Of a stretch of 64,000 nucleotides of DNA, positions 10,920 through 21,527 are shown piece by piece. Where the stretch lies: positions 242,239,718-242,303,717 of the forward strand of contig NC_081406.1 of NCBI RefSeq assembly GCF_030272615.1. Reading direction: 5' to 3'. The notes under the pieces were generated by a model. It worked only from the letters and a program-made list of their open reading frames with translations. It did not search any database and was not told the DNA's origin. The position numbers were made by a program, and so were the translations under genes. The number at the start of each line of letters is the position of its first letter. Within the stretch, counting starts at the first letter, position 1. Origin of the DNA: Cryptomeria japonica (Eukaryota; Streptophyta; Pinopsida; Cupressales; Cupressaceae).

Positions 10920-12460
10920 ATGGTAAACATTCATTCGGCTGCATCTTCGTCCTCTCAGAGCTTGTCGATTTTCCCTGCAGTCACCCTTGCAGCAATGACA
11001 CATATTCCCCCCAAAAATTTTGTGACCTCGGATAATGGGAGCCCCCTCATTCCCCCAACTCTGCTTGTGGTCTGCGGAGAAATCCCTGCAGTAGCGCTGA
11101 AAGCTGTACCCAAGTTTATTGGAGAATGTCATAAAACCCCCAGTGAACATTTACAAGATGTAGCCACTGTCTGCACTGTCCATGGTATTACTGAAGAGAA
11201 TGTAGCCTTGAGATTGCTCGTAGCCTCTTTCAAAGGAAGAGCCTTAGATTGGTTCAGGTCCTTGGGTCCTAATACTATAGGAGATTGGGATCAGTTGGGT
11301 GACCATTTTTTCTAGAGATTTTCCGACAAGGCTGACAGATCATCTTTGATGTACCACTTGATCATGATAAAGAGGGCCCCTCAAGAAGTGCTGACGGAAT
11401 TCAACCTAAGATTCCAAAGGACTTGACAAAGAATACCTCTATCCACCTACCCCCTTGCAGATATGGCATTTGTATTCTACTAAAAAGATTTCAATTCCGA
11501 TATATCAGTGATGATCCAATCTCTAGGAGGCAATACCCTCCCGCAGGCTTTCGACCTAGCAGTCCAAGAAGAAAACAATTTGATTGATGCTGGGAAACTC
11601 GCCCCTCGCCCCATCATGCCACTTCTTTCTTAGATATCTCATCAAATTCTTGAAGAAGCCGCTCCTAGCACATCTGCTCTGCAATCTATGTATATGTATC
11701 TCGTTCCCCAACAAATACATGTTCCCTCGCCATCGTCTTTAGCTACGGAGGTCAGTGATATGAATAATTTGTTGAGGTCCTTCTCTAACGAGATTGTCAA
11801 TCTGAAAAGAGCCCAAATTCCACCCATTAGACCCCCTTTCCAGCAAAACTTTCAAGGGAACAAACCTCCATACCAGCATAACCAGAATGCAAATCACAAT
11901 GCTGACAAGCTTGCCCAGTTGAACAGTCAAATAGTCCCAGTCCCAAATCCGTTGCAGACCATCTATCCAAACACTGGTAAAGAGCTGGCAGTAGGTCAAA
12001 ATAATCTTGTGAATGATACCAACTCCTGGTGTTTTCCATGCAACAATGCTCATGCTTCGAGAAATTATCTAAGAGGGAATTTGCAGCAAAAAATTGCAGA
12101 ACAATGAAGTCTGGGCATGGCAGAGGATGAGTCCGCTTATGTGTCTCCCAAAATGGATAACATGTCTCTCATCGCTCAAACGCAGGGCATGTCAATGCAA
12201 CAAGAAACAGAGATAGCCCCAGATTATGTGTTGTTCTCTTGGATGGAGGATGAAGGTGCGGTGCTCACCAACAACACATCTACTTCAAAGGAGGGAGTCC
12301 CCTTCGTGCAGTCAGATTATAACCTCTACTCCAAAAGGAATTTTACCAGGGAGAATGCGAGCACTTTAGGATGAGTGCTAGCATATAAAGCTCTTGAACA
12401 ACCTGCGGTTATCCCTGTCTATCCAAGGAAAGAGTTCATTCCCTATAAGTCAAAAGTCGA
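10920..12460 (+). pseudogene. gag of B
   Basis: From ATG 10920 (MVNIHSAASSSS) one frame runs to about 12374 with scattered stops (first TAG at 11313), then shifts near 12465. The capsid region carries the Ty3/gypsy gag signature FKGRALDWFRSLGP, then DWDQLGDHF and LIMIKRAPQEVL...F..RFQRT. A proline/asparagine-rich stretch follows, and a decayed zinc knuckle WCFPCNNAHASRN, where the last Cys is Tyr. D has the same gag at 50455 with the frame open longer. Gag would form the virus-like particle in the cytoplasm. The start is chosen because D aligns at the same residue (where its ATG is CTG). Confidence 0.8.
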
Positions 12461-12464
12461 AAGC

Positions 12465-13145
12465 ATCGGTGCCTACAATAGTAGATGTGGTGGAACAACT
12501 GAAGAAAGCCCTAACTCATGTTTCTCGGTGGGATCTCCTTAGTATTCCCGAGCAAAAGAACTGACTGAAGGAAGCCATGTCCAATGGCGTGAGAGATGCA
12601 AGTGAAAGTACCGCCAAAGCCCCATGGACCAATGAAGTGGGTTTCCAACCTGCTACAGACAAGTCATGCTCTCCAACTATACTCGCTAATGATTTTTCGC
12701 CTCCCAAGTCTCAAATGGAAGGTAAGCCCAAACCAAATCCATTCTCTCTTACCCTCATAGTTGGGGATAAACTCTTGCATAATTCTATGATAGATTCTAG
12801 AGCTAGCACCACTGTTATGCCTAAGCAGATTGCTGAGGTCTTGAATATCGAGTATGAACCTTTGGATAGGGGGGTCATGCAGTTGGATGGGAACAAGGTT
12901 CAGATTGTAGGTCTTATCAAAAGTTTTCCTCTGACTTTATTTGTGTTTCCCAGTGTTACTGTATCCCAAGAAGTAGTGGTCATTGGCATCCCGCTTGTTT
13001 TCGGGCTCTGCCTTTCTCAGGACTTCACTGCGAAAATAGAAGGCTGCCTGTCTTTTGATTGGTCCCATCTCATCCTCCGCACTTAGCATGGCGCCAATCT
13101 CAAAATCCTTTCAGAGCCCCTTCATGGCGAACATGTAGCAGACCG
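12465..13145 (+). pseudogene. Aspartic protease region of B
   Basis: Continues gag after a one-base shift: DVVEQLKKAL, WDLLSIPEQKN, then the protease with MIDSRASTTVMP where active elements have D-[SG]-G-A; the Gly is Arg here. It is followed by VLNIEYEPLDRG and a VGLIKSFPLTL strand. In D the same site reads DGGAST, so the change is specific to this copy. The protease would cut the Gag-Pol polyprotein. The downstream linker to the extra RNase H is acidic (LLEDEEVTAEIPPNQE). Confidence 0.75.
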
Positions 13146-13401
13146 GGCCATGATTAATTTTGAACCTACTCATACTTCCATCTCAAATGAAGAAAGGAAA
13201 GTCGTAGAACTCCTAGAAGACGAGGAAGTGACTGCAGAGATCCCACCTAATCAAGAGGTTTTCCTGAATGAATTCATATACTCTGATCCTTTCTCCAACT
13301 ACCATGCCACTGGCCTAGGTACCTACTACATCTTTCACAAAAATTAGGTCATCCCAAAGCTTACTAAGGAACCATTTTCTAAAGAAGAGTTGTCATCATA
13401 A

Positions 13402-13775
13402 CTATGGACCCTAGACTTTGATAGTGCAAGATGCAAGGTAGGTTCCGAGGCTAGAATTTGCCTTACTACACCTTTAGGTGAGAAAATCTTGAAGTCTTTT
13501 CATCTACAATTTGCATGCTCTAATAACGAAGCAAAGTATGAAGGACTGATCTAGGGCTTGGTGTTGGCAGAAAGAATGGGTGTTAAACAATTGAAGATCT
13601 TGGGTGACTCTGAACTGGTGGTTCACCAAGTTAGAGGAACATCCAGTGCCAAACATGTCCACATGCGATCCTATCGTGCCAGAGCGTGGGATTTAATCAA
13701 AAGCTTTAATGCTTTCAATATCTAGAGAATCCCTCGTAAAGTAAATGTTGTTGTTGAATGAATGGCCACAATTAG
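13402..13775 (+). pseudogene. Additional (archaeal-type) RNase H domain of B, placed before RT
   Basis: The frame reads LDFDSARCKVGSEARI, then SNNEAKYEGLI and a GLVLAERMGVKQLKILGDSEL segment, ending HVHMRSYRARAWDLI. These are RNase H core features: Asp in the first strand, Glu in NNEAKYE, Asp in GDSEL. They match the second RNase H of Tat-lineage gypsy elements, a duplicated domain that takes over RNA-strand removal when the ordinary RNase H is degenerate. It lies between protease and RT, whereas I recall it between RNase H and integrase in well-known Tat elements such as Ogre. D has the same order. Several TAG stops interrupt it. Confidence 0.7.
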
Positions 13776-14184
13776 ATCATAGTTCGACCCTATCACAAAC
13801 TTACTCACCAGTTCCCAAGTGGTTTGTGTAGTCATGCAACCGGCTATCCCTGATAATGACACCCACTGGCAAGTTTTCGAGAGTGATGAGTAGATTGCAC
13901 TATTCATTCAAAACTCAGGAGAATTTGTAGATCAGCTGCAAACCAAGGTGAAGGAGGCTTACAGAGACCAAATCATCTAGCTGAAATCCAACAAGCTTTG
14001 TAATGGTCTGATCACTCTAGAGAATCTGTTCGACCATGATGAAGCCAAAAATGATAAGCGGAAGCTTACAACCAATAAGGGAGATTATACCTAAATGTCA
14101 GTAGGAAATGGAAGGATACTCAAAGTAGGAAAAGATGTTTCTCCCGAGGACTGGAAAAGGCTGGCCTGATATTGTGATGAATAC

Positions 14185-15207
14185 GTGGGTGTCCTGTCAT
14201 GGTCTTATGAGGAGTTGAAAGGTTACGACCCCAGTGTCATTCAACATAGCATCGAACTCACTAACAGAGCTAAGCTAGTCCGACAGAAGAAAAGGTCGAT
14301 CAACCCAAAGATTGAGTCCCTCATGGCTCAAGAATTGAGGAAAATGATCGAATCAAGGATCATCTACCCCATAAAACATAGCACATTGGTGTCCAATTTG
14401 GTACCCATAAGGAAAAAGAATGGAGACATCCGACTCTGTGTAGATTTTAGAGATCTGAATCAAGCATTGCTCAAAGATCGCTACCCCTTGTCGTCAATGG
14501 AGTAATTGATGAGTACAGTGGTGGGATCAAAAATGTTCTCAATGCTCGATGGTTTCTCAGGATAAAATCAAGTCTTGGTAAAGCCAGAAGATTAGCACAA
14601 GACAACTTTCACCACCAAGTGGGGAACATTTGCATACCAAAAGATGTCTTTCAGGTTGTCAAATGTTGGGGCAACTTTCCAAAGACCTATGGATTTGGCC
14701 TTCAAAGAGATCATCAATAAAATTATTTTGATATAATTGGATGACCTGACAGTGTTTTCTAAACACTAAGAGGACCAATTCGATCATCTCGAGCTCGTTT
14801 TCCAAAAGTACCTCAAATTTGGGATTTCCTTGAACCCAAAGAAATGCATCTTTGGTGTTCCTCAAGGCAAGATACTTGGACATATAGTGTCCAAGGAAGG
14901 TGTTTACATTGACCCAGATAGATTCAAATCCATAAAAGACCTCCCCCTTTCGGTCAATGAAAAAGGAGTCCAGTCTTTCTTAGGAAAGGTCAACTTTGTT
15001 AGCCATTTTATTTCTGATTTTGTTGGAATAATAAGACCCATCACCCTAATGCTCAAGAAAGAGACACATTTAAAATGGACTCCCAAGGCTAAAGAAGCTT
15101 TTGATAGAATCAAAGATGCTATTTGTTCATCCCTGATGTTCTCTAGCCCAAATATGTCAAAAGACTTCATAATGTATGTTTTTTCAGGTCAGTATAGCAT
15201 TGCCATG
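14185..15207 (+). pseudogene. Reverse transcriptase of B (first part of pol, cut by C)
   Basis: Reads VGVLSWSYEELKGYDPSVIQ, then KRSINPKIESLM and VPIRKKNGDIRLCVDFRDLN, then FTTKWGTFAYQKMSF. The catalytic box is ILI*LDDLTVFS, in which the Tyr codon before LDD became a stop. After it come LNPKKCIFGVPQGKILGH and SFLGKVNFVSHFI. Stops at about 14503, 14562 and 14593 are TAA/TAG. The frame is interrupted after YSIAM at 15207 by chromovirus C and resumes at 23182 with VLTQKDAEKG, exactly as in the uninterrupted D copy. Enzyme role: RNA- and DNA-dependent DNA synthesis in the particle. Confidence 0.85.
15203..15207. repeat. Target-site duplication of C, left copy (CCATG)
   Basis: CCATG at 15203-15207 is repeated exactly at 23177-23181. 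Removing C plus one copy restores the B reading frame YSIAM-VLTQKDAEKG, which matches D at about 62840. Confidence 0.92.
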
Positions 15208-16828
15208 TGGTGCATGAGCACCTAGGACTTAGGCAATTTAGTTTTTACAATTTTGGCTTGTATTGAGCCTAGCCAAGTTAGTGATAAATAAGGACTCCAG
15301 GAGGGTCCAAGAGTTAGCATTTTGTGTCAATGTAGGCCTAGGTTGTGTTCATTCTACTTAGGTTTGCATTTTTTTTGTGTAAATAGTGAGTTTGAGTAGC
15401 CAATTGACCTTTTGATGGTCAAAAGTGTCAAAAATTGGCATGAGAATTAGGGAGGTTTTAAATAGGTCTTAGACATGTTTGAAAATTCATTTATGATGAT
15501 TTGGAATAGGTCTTATAGGTTGGAGAGACCAAAAGTGCAAAACTTGCAAAGTTGCAAAAAGTTGTCATGACAACTTTTGTCCTGAATTGGTTAGCGTTGG
15601 AGTTAGGGATTGTTTAACACCCTAGGCGGACTCCACACATGGGAAACCTATATATACCCTCTCTTTCACATTTACCAAGGTTGGTGAAGTGTGTTTTGTA
15701 AGTCCAACAACTGAAACTACTCATTTTCAATCTTGTTGACAAAATTTTGGTTTGTTTTACTCAATTTTGCAATAGAATATGGATTGAATCCATTGATCTA
15801 GAAATGGATTGAGTTAATTGTGTATTTTTGTACTGTTGGTTTATTTTAGAGCTTTGTAATTACTGTACATAGGTGTTTTCTTGTTCAAGTTTGTAAATAG
15901 CTAGTTTTGGCTTGTAAATAGCAATTTTCTTGTAAATATGGTTGCCCCATGAGTCTCATACATGCTGCCATCATGGGTAGTTGGGAAATGGTTGTAAACC
16001 TCCTGTACATTGTACATATGTAGGTTCAAGTGTTGGAGAAGTGTTTTAACATGACTACCCCCTTATTCTAGACGAGTCTAGGAGCAACCCGGTTAGAGAA
16101 AATAAGGTGAAAAAGTGGTGTAAAGTGCAGGGGTGAGTGCAAGATTACTATTTCAGAGTTTGGAGGGGTCCATGGGGTTGGGGAAGACTTTTCTATGAAG
16201 GGAGGAGCCTTGAAAAATCCATTTGACATCAAAACCCCAAGTTGTTCATTCACTACCGGTTAAAGGCCTTATAAACCCTCAAAACCCTCATTTTGGGGTT
16301 CACACATTGTATGGTCAGACCACGGCCTAAAACCACAACAATCCTTAAGGAATGGGTGAATTATTTAAGAAAAACAAAACTTGTTTGCGGGTCCTTTGAA
16401 TCATTTTCCCTCAAGCCATAGAAAACCGATTTTGGAGGCCTAATTGGGGATCATTCCTTGTAGCCCTTTTCTAGGTAAGATTTTAAAATCGTAAGAAACC
16501 TCAAGGTTGTAAACCACTAATGGAACCCAAATGCACTAAAAACATGTTAGAAGACCTCTCTACACTTCTGCATCCCCTCACAATAGTTGGAGGTCATTTT
16601 GACAAGTTGAAGCCAAGAGGCCATAATTGAGCACTTGAGAAGTACAATGAATTGATATGGTTCCTAACCAAAACACCTGAAGAAAACACCTTAGTAAGGT
16701 CAATAATCAATCCCTAGAAGATATTGAGAAGGACTTGGAGGTCTAGAGTGCAACTAGGCCCGGTGAGTTGGTGGAATTGAGCAACACCAACTAGGTGAAG
16801 AGTTAAGCAAGTTAGGTAAACCCCATCA
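15208..16828 (+). repeat. 5' LTR of C
   Basis: TG...CA ends, 1621 bp. U3 holds a perfect palindrome at 15557-15578 and a TATATATA box at about 15649-15656. Differences from the 3' LTR include about twenty substitutions and several small indels over the first 350 bases. Confidence 0.92.
15557..15578. promoter_or_regulatory. Palindrome in the C LTR U3
   Basis: A perfect 22-base inverted repeat with core AAGTTGTCATGACAACTT lies about 75 bases upstream of the TATA box. Position and symmetry suggest a site for a dimeric DNA-binding factor, but no factor is identified. The 3' LTR carries it twice in tandem, one copy with a mismatch. Confidence 0.6.
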
Positions 16829-16830
16829 AA

Positions 16831-16843
16831 TTGGCATCAGAGA
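16831..16843 (+). other. Primer-binding site of C
   Basis: TTGGCATCAGAGA two bases after the LTR end. It resembles the TGGTATCAGAGC complement of the initiator-methionine tRNA 3' end, with two changes. Confidence 0.75.
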
Positions 16844-16869
16844 TTATAAGATTTGGGCTAGAAGAGTTG

Positions 16870-18150
16870 ATGTCCTTAGTAGAATCTATAGGAGATAACA
16901 ACATGGTGACCAATGCAGAGTTGGCCAGGAAAGTGGATAATCAGGAGGAGGAGAATAGACTCCTAAAAGAGAAATTGATTGAATTGGAGAGTAAGCTTGG
17001 TGTAATTGAAACCAAGGCTGATGAAGTGTTGGTAAAGGTGGAAGGAGAAGAAGGGAAGGTTAAAGAAGTGTCAAAGATAGATAAGATATCTGAACCTGAT
17101 CCTATCCTAGAGCAAGAACCTTTCTTGAAGGCATTGAAGGCCTTGAGTGGCAAATCACTAGAAGGATTGCCATTGTTCACTGGTAAGATGGAGGCAAAAG
17201 TGGTCCTAAAATGGATAGAAGGTATGGAGAACCATTTTGAATGTGAAGGAATAACTAAAGCCTAGAGAGTCAAGGTATCCAAATCAAGGATGAGAGGAGT
17301 TTCTCTCACATGGTGGCAATTTGTACAAGATGAGAGGAAGACAATGGGAAAAGCACCCATCTCTTCTTGGAAAGGGATGCTAGTCAAAATCAAAGAAAGC
17401 TATCTCCCTGAGGACTATGAAGTGCAAATTAATAGGAAGAGGCAAAACTTAAGACAAAAGGATCTTGATGTTAGTAGCTATATGGAGGAGTTTCACAAAC
17501 TTAGCCTTAGATCTCATGCAGTGGAAGAAGAGAGTCTCAAGGTAGCTAGATACCTAAATGGTCTACACTGGAACATCCAAGAAGAAATCAGTCTAATGAA
17601 CCCAAAAATAGTCCATCAAACCTTTCAACTTGCCCTTAAGGTGGAGGAAAAATTGAAAAGAAGACATGACTCAAGCAACGATAGGGGAAGAGGTAGAGGA
17701 AGAGACAATAGAGGCCATAGAGGAGGCTTTGGTGGAAGAAGTTCTAAACAAAGAACACAAGGAGAGTCTAAACTCACTGAGAAGCAACATAGTGGCAGAA
17801 TTAGAGGAGGATTCAATAGAGGAATGGGATCAAACAGTGGTTCCAGAGGAAGATCTAGTGGACAAGGTAGAGGTTCCTCATATTTTGCAACAATGAAGTG
17901 TTACCATTGTAACCAACTTGGTCATCCAGCATATAGGTGTCCAGAGAAAGGATCATCATCACATGATGGTGAAAGAAGAGCGAGTTACCTCCAAGAAGAG
18001 TCTTCAAGCAACAAGACTTCAGAGGTTGTCTTAGAGTTAGAAGTAGGTGACAACTTGATGATAAGGAGAACTTTGATCAAAGAACCGGTCAGAGAAGAGC
18101 CTAGCCAAAGAAGGTCCTTATTTAGGATCAAATGCAATATTTTTGGATAA
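16870..18150 (+). pseudogene. gag of C
   Basis: First ATG at 16870 (the frame is open from the PBS). A coiled-coil-like N-terminus rich in E, K and L is followed by the gag core: EGLPLFTGKMEAKVVLKWIE, then an in-frame TAG at 17263, then MRGVSLTWWQFVQDER and VSSYMEEFHKLSLRS. An Arg/Gly-rich stretch (17670-17880) precedes one intact CCHC zinc knuckle, CYHCNQLGHPAYRC. The frame ends at 18150, where a one-base shift leads into protease. The Arg/Gly region and knuckle would bind genomic RNA. Confidence 0.88.
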
Positions 18151-18838
18151 AGTGTGCAAAGTGATAATTGATTCAGGGTCTACAGACAACATCATGTTAG
18201 AAGAGGCAGTGAGCAAGCTCAAATTGCAAAGGATACCTCACAACAATCCTTATAGAGTCACTTGGCTGAATAAAGGTCAACATGTTCTTGTTAATGAGCA
18301 AGCATGGGTGGATTTCACCATTGGAAGGTATAAGGACAAGGTGTTATGTGATGTCTTACCCATGGATGCATGTCATCTTCTATTAGGAAGACCATGGCAA
18401 TTTGATAGACAAGCTATCCATGATGGAGCCAAGAATGCGTACTCATTCAAGAAAGATGGAGTCACATTCAAGATTCAGTCTATCCTTGAGGAAGGTGAAA
18501 AAAGGGCAGAAAATCCTAATGTTCTTTTGGTGAGTGAAAAACAATTCTTAAAGACACTTGAGGAAGGTGAAGGTATAGGGTTTGCACTTGTGATGAAGCC
18601 CAAAGAAGAAGATAAGAAAGAGAAGCAAGATTTGCCATTAGAGGTGCAAGATTTGTTGAAGAAATTCAAAGGCATAGTAAGTGAAGGACAGCCAGCCACC
18701 TTATTTTCTAAAAGAACCATAAGCTATCAAATAGACTTCATTCCCAGAGCATCCTTGCCTAATAAGGCAGCCTATAAAATGAATCCTCAACAAAAAGTTG
18801 AAATTGCCAAATAAATTCAAGAGCTCTTAGATCAAGGC
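18143..18838 (+). pseudogene. Protease and linker of C
   Basis: Begins in the frame shifted from gag: VCKVIIDSGSTDNIM, the aspartic protease catalytic motif D-S-G-S, then LLLGRPWQFDRQAIHDG, typical of the gypsy protease second half. An acidic lysine-rich linker follows, then the RT N-terminus (SYQIDFIPRASLPNKAAYKM) before an in-frame TAA at 18812. The overlap with gag at a T-run suggests a single-base indel rather than programmed frameshifting. Confidence 0.88.
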
Positions 18839-19590
18839 TTGATTAGGAAAAGCATTAGTCCTTGTGCTGTACCTACCATGTTATCCCCAAAGAAAGGTGG
18901 TACTTTGAGGTTGTGTACTGATTCTAGAGCCATAAATAGGATCGCCATCAGATATAGGTTCCCTATTCCTATAATAGAAGACCTAATGGATTGTTTAGGG
19001 GAAGCCAAGTACTTTACCAAGATTGACCTTAAGAGTGGCTATCATCAAATTATGATTAAGGAGGGTGATGAATGGAAAACTGCATTCAAGACTACTGAGG
19101 GTCTTTATGAGTGGCTTGTAATGCCATTTGGCTTATCCAATGCTCCAAGCACCTTCATGAGACTCATGAATGAGGTGATGAAGGACTTAATAGGTAAATT
19201 TGTGGTAGTATCTCTTGATGACATTCTCATTTTCAGTAAAGATAGGGCAGAACACATTAATCATTTGCAAGATGTATTACAAAGATTATATGATGAAAAG
19301 CTAACCATGAATTTGGATAAGTGTGAGTTTGTCAAGTAGGAGTTGGTTTAACTTGGGTTTGTGTTGTCTCAAGGAAACCTCAAAATGGATCCAAGCAAGG
19401 TTGAAGCCATTGTAAATTGGCCTACTCCTAAGACATCAATAGAGGTGAGAAGCTTCCATGGACTAGCTCAGTACTACAGGAAGTTCACTAGGCAGTTCAA
19501 TTCTATATGTGAACCAATGTTAGACACCATTAGAGGTGGAGTAAAGACAAAGTTTCAGTGGGGCGAAGCAGCAAACAAAGGTTTTGAAAC
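18839..19590 (+). pseudogene. Reverse transcriptase of C
   Basis: RT motifs in order: [18 protein letters not shown], then [40 protein letters not shown] and the catalytic box [14 protein letters not shown]. The usual Tyr/Phe before the two Asp residues is Ser-Leu here. FHGLAQYYRKFTRQFNSI marks the thumb/connection. Stops: TAG at 19337 and TAA at 19349, between which the residues expected in relatives are W and Y. The frame is unchanged from protease through integrase. Confidence 0.9.
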
Positions 19591-20098
19591 CTTAAAGGAG
19601 AAGATAGCTACCCAACCGGTACTAGTGTTGCCTAGTTTTGAGAAACTTTTCATTGTAGAATGTGATGCAAGCAATGTTGTAGTAGGTGCTGTCCTAAGCC
19701 AAGAAGAAAGACCGGTAGCTTTCCATAGTGAGAAGCTAAGTGATGCCAAGAAGAAATACTCTTCATATGATCTTGAGTTGTATGCTTTAGTGCAGGCATT
19801 GAGGAAATGGAGACATTGTCTCCTCCCTAAAGAATTTGTGGTCTATACGGACAACCAAGCCTTGAGTTTCCTAAACTCACAAGATAAATTCAGTCATAAA
19901 CACATGAAATGGGTGGAGTATATGAAGGCCTATACATTCACCATTAAGCACAAGAAAGGGCAATTAAACTGGGTAGCTGATGCATTGAGTAGAAGACTTT
20001 TGGCAGTCCAAGAAATCCAATTGAGAAGCATAGGTGTGGACAGTTTTAGAGACTTGTACCCGGAGGATGAATACTTCTCAAATGCCTACAATGTGTGA
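19591..20098 (+). pseudogene. RNase H of C
   Basis: Complete RNase H: FIVECDASNVVVGAVLSQ (Asp), YSSYDLELYALVQALRKW (Glu), FVVYTDNQALSFL (Asp) and LNWVADALSRR (last Asp). All four acidic residues are present, in contrast to the degenerate RNase H of B, D and X. The frame ends at TGA 20096, with another stop at 20102, before integrase. Confidence 0.9.
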
Positions 20099-20143
20099 AA
20101 ATAATATCAAAATCACTTCCATAGTGATTATTTTGATTTTACT

Positions 20144-21130
20144 TTGCAAAATGAACTTTTGTTCAAGGGTGGGCAGCTTTGTGTGCCTAGAGGCTCAATG
20201 AGAGAAAATCTTATTCAAGAGAAGCATGATGACAGCCTTAGTGGACATTTTGGAATCAATAAGACTCAAGAGTTGGTTCAAAGATACTATTATTGGTCAA
20301 GGATGAATCAAGATATGAAGAAATATGTGGAGACTTTCATAGTTTGCCAAAAGGCCAAGGGTACTTCAACAAATGTCAGTTTATACCAACCTCTTCCCGT
20401 ACCAAATAGACCTTGGGAATGCATTAGCATGGACTTTGTAGTAGGTTTACCAAGGAAAAAGTAGGGATATGACAACATTTATGTCATTGTGAACAGGTTT
20501 AGCAAAATGGCTCACTTTGTGCCTTGCAAGACTACTCATGATGCATGCCAAATTGCTCAATTGTTCTTCAAAGAGGTAGTGAGGATACATGGTTTACCCA
20601 TGAGCATTGTTTCAAATAGGGACTCAAAGTTCATGAGTCATTTTTGGAAGACACTATGGCAAAATCTTGGCACCAACCTCTCTTTTGGATCACCCTACCA
20701 TCCTCAAACAGATGGGTAGACCGAAGTGGTGAATAGGAGCTTAGGAAACTTGTTAAGGTGCCTTACTAAGGAATATGGTCAAGCATGGGATCAAGTACTC
20801 TCACAAGGTGAATATGCATACAATGAAACCATGAATAGGACTACCAACAAGAGCCCTTTTGAAGTGGTCTATGGTGTTTACCCAAGAGGCATTTTGGAAT
20901 TGAGAGACTTAGGAAGTGCAACAGAAAGAAGTGGATATGCAGAGGACTTTGTTCAATCAATGAAGGAAGTCCATGATTCAGTTAGACAAGAATTGATGGA
21001 GAACACAAGCAAGCTCAAGCAAAAAGTTGATGAAAAGAGGAAGAACCTCCAATTTCAAGTAGGAGATCTTGTCATGGTACACTTGAACAAAGCAAGTATA
21101 CAACAAGAAGTGCCAACAAGTTACAAATGA
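20144..21130 (+). pseudogene. Integrase core of C
   Basis: N-terminal zinc-binding region KHDDSLSGHFGINKT ... YYWSRMNQDM ... FIVCQKAKG, where the first Cys of the pair appears replaced by Phe. The catalytic triad is present: Asp in ISMDFVVGLP, Asp in [10 protein letters not shown], Glu in TEVVNRSLGN. YNETMNRTTNKSPFEVVYG and a VGDLVMVHL strand follow. Stops are TAG at 20462 (next to the first Asp motif) and TAG at 20717, just before the catalytic Glu. It would join the new DNA to host chromatin in the nucleus. Confidence 0.9.
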
Positions 21131-21507
21131 GGAGGATAGGTCCATGTGCCATTCTAGCCAAGTATGGAGAAAATGCCTACAAGGTGGATCTACCCAGTGA
21201 CATGGGCTTGTCACCAGTTTTCAATCTAGTAGCCTTAGTTGCATGCAAGGGACCAGTTCAAGGTTCAAATTTCAGTCACTCAAAGGTTTCAGTTGATGTA
21301 AACAACCTCCAGTTACTAGCCAAACCAAATCCAAAGGCTGAGAAGGTGTTTAGTTCAAGGATCGCCAAGAAGACAAGACATCAAGTCTATTGGGAGCACC
21401 TAATCAAATGGAAGGGTATGGATGATGCTGAAGCTACATGGGTGATGGAGACAAAGTTTACAAATCTTGGGATTGATCAGAATCTGATTCCCAAAGAGGT
21501 GACATGA
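21127..21507 (+). pseudogene. Integrase C-terminus with chromodomain of C
   Basis: In a frame shifted from the core: MRRIGPCAILAKYGENAYKV is the gypsy integrase C-terminal domain. A chromodomain-like end follows: QVYWEHLIKWKGMDDAEATW and a short helix to KEVT. Chromodomains of this kind direct chromoviruses to particular chromatin marks. This is the main reason to call C a chromovirus. The clade is probably near Tekay, Galadriel or Reina, but by-eye comparison cannot decide. Confidence 0.85.
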
Positions 21508-21527
21508 TCTTCTTTTGTTTGGGAGAA

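Noticed and set aside
16831-16869. Gag of C starting at the PBS
   Set aside because: There is no ATG there; the first in-frame ATG is 16870 and the upstream codons overlap the primer-binding site.
18130-18160. Programmed ribosomal frameshift between gag and protease of C
   Set aside because: The shift lies at a T-run consistent with a random one-base indel, and several stops show that the copy is decayed; related copies would be needed to claim programming.
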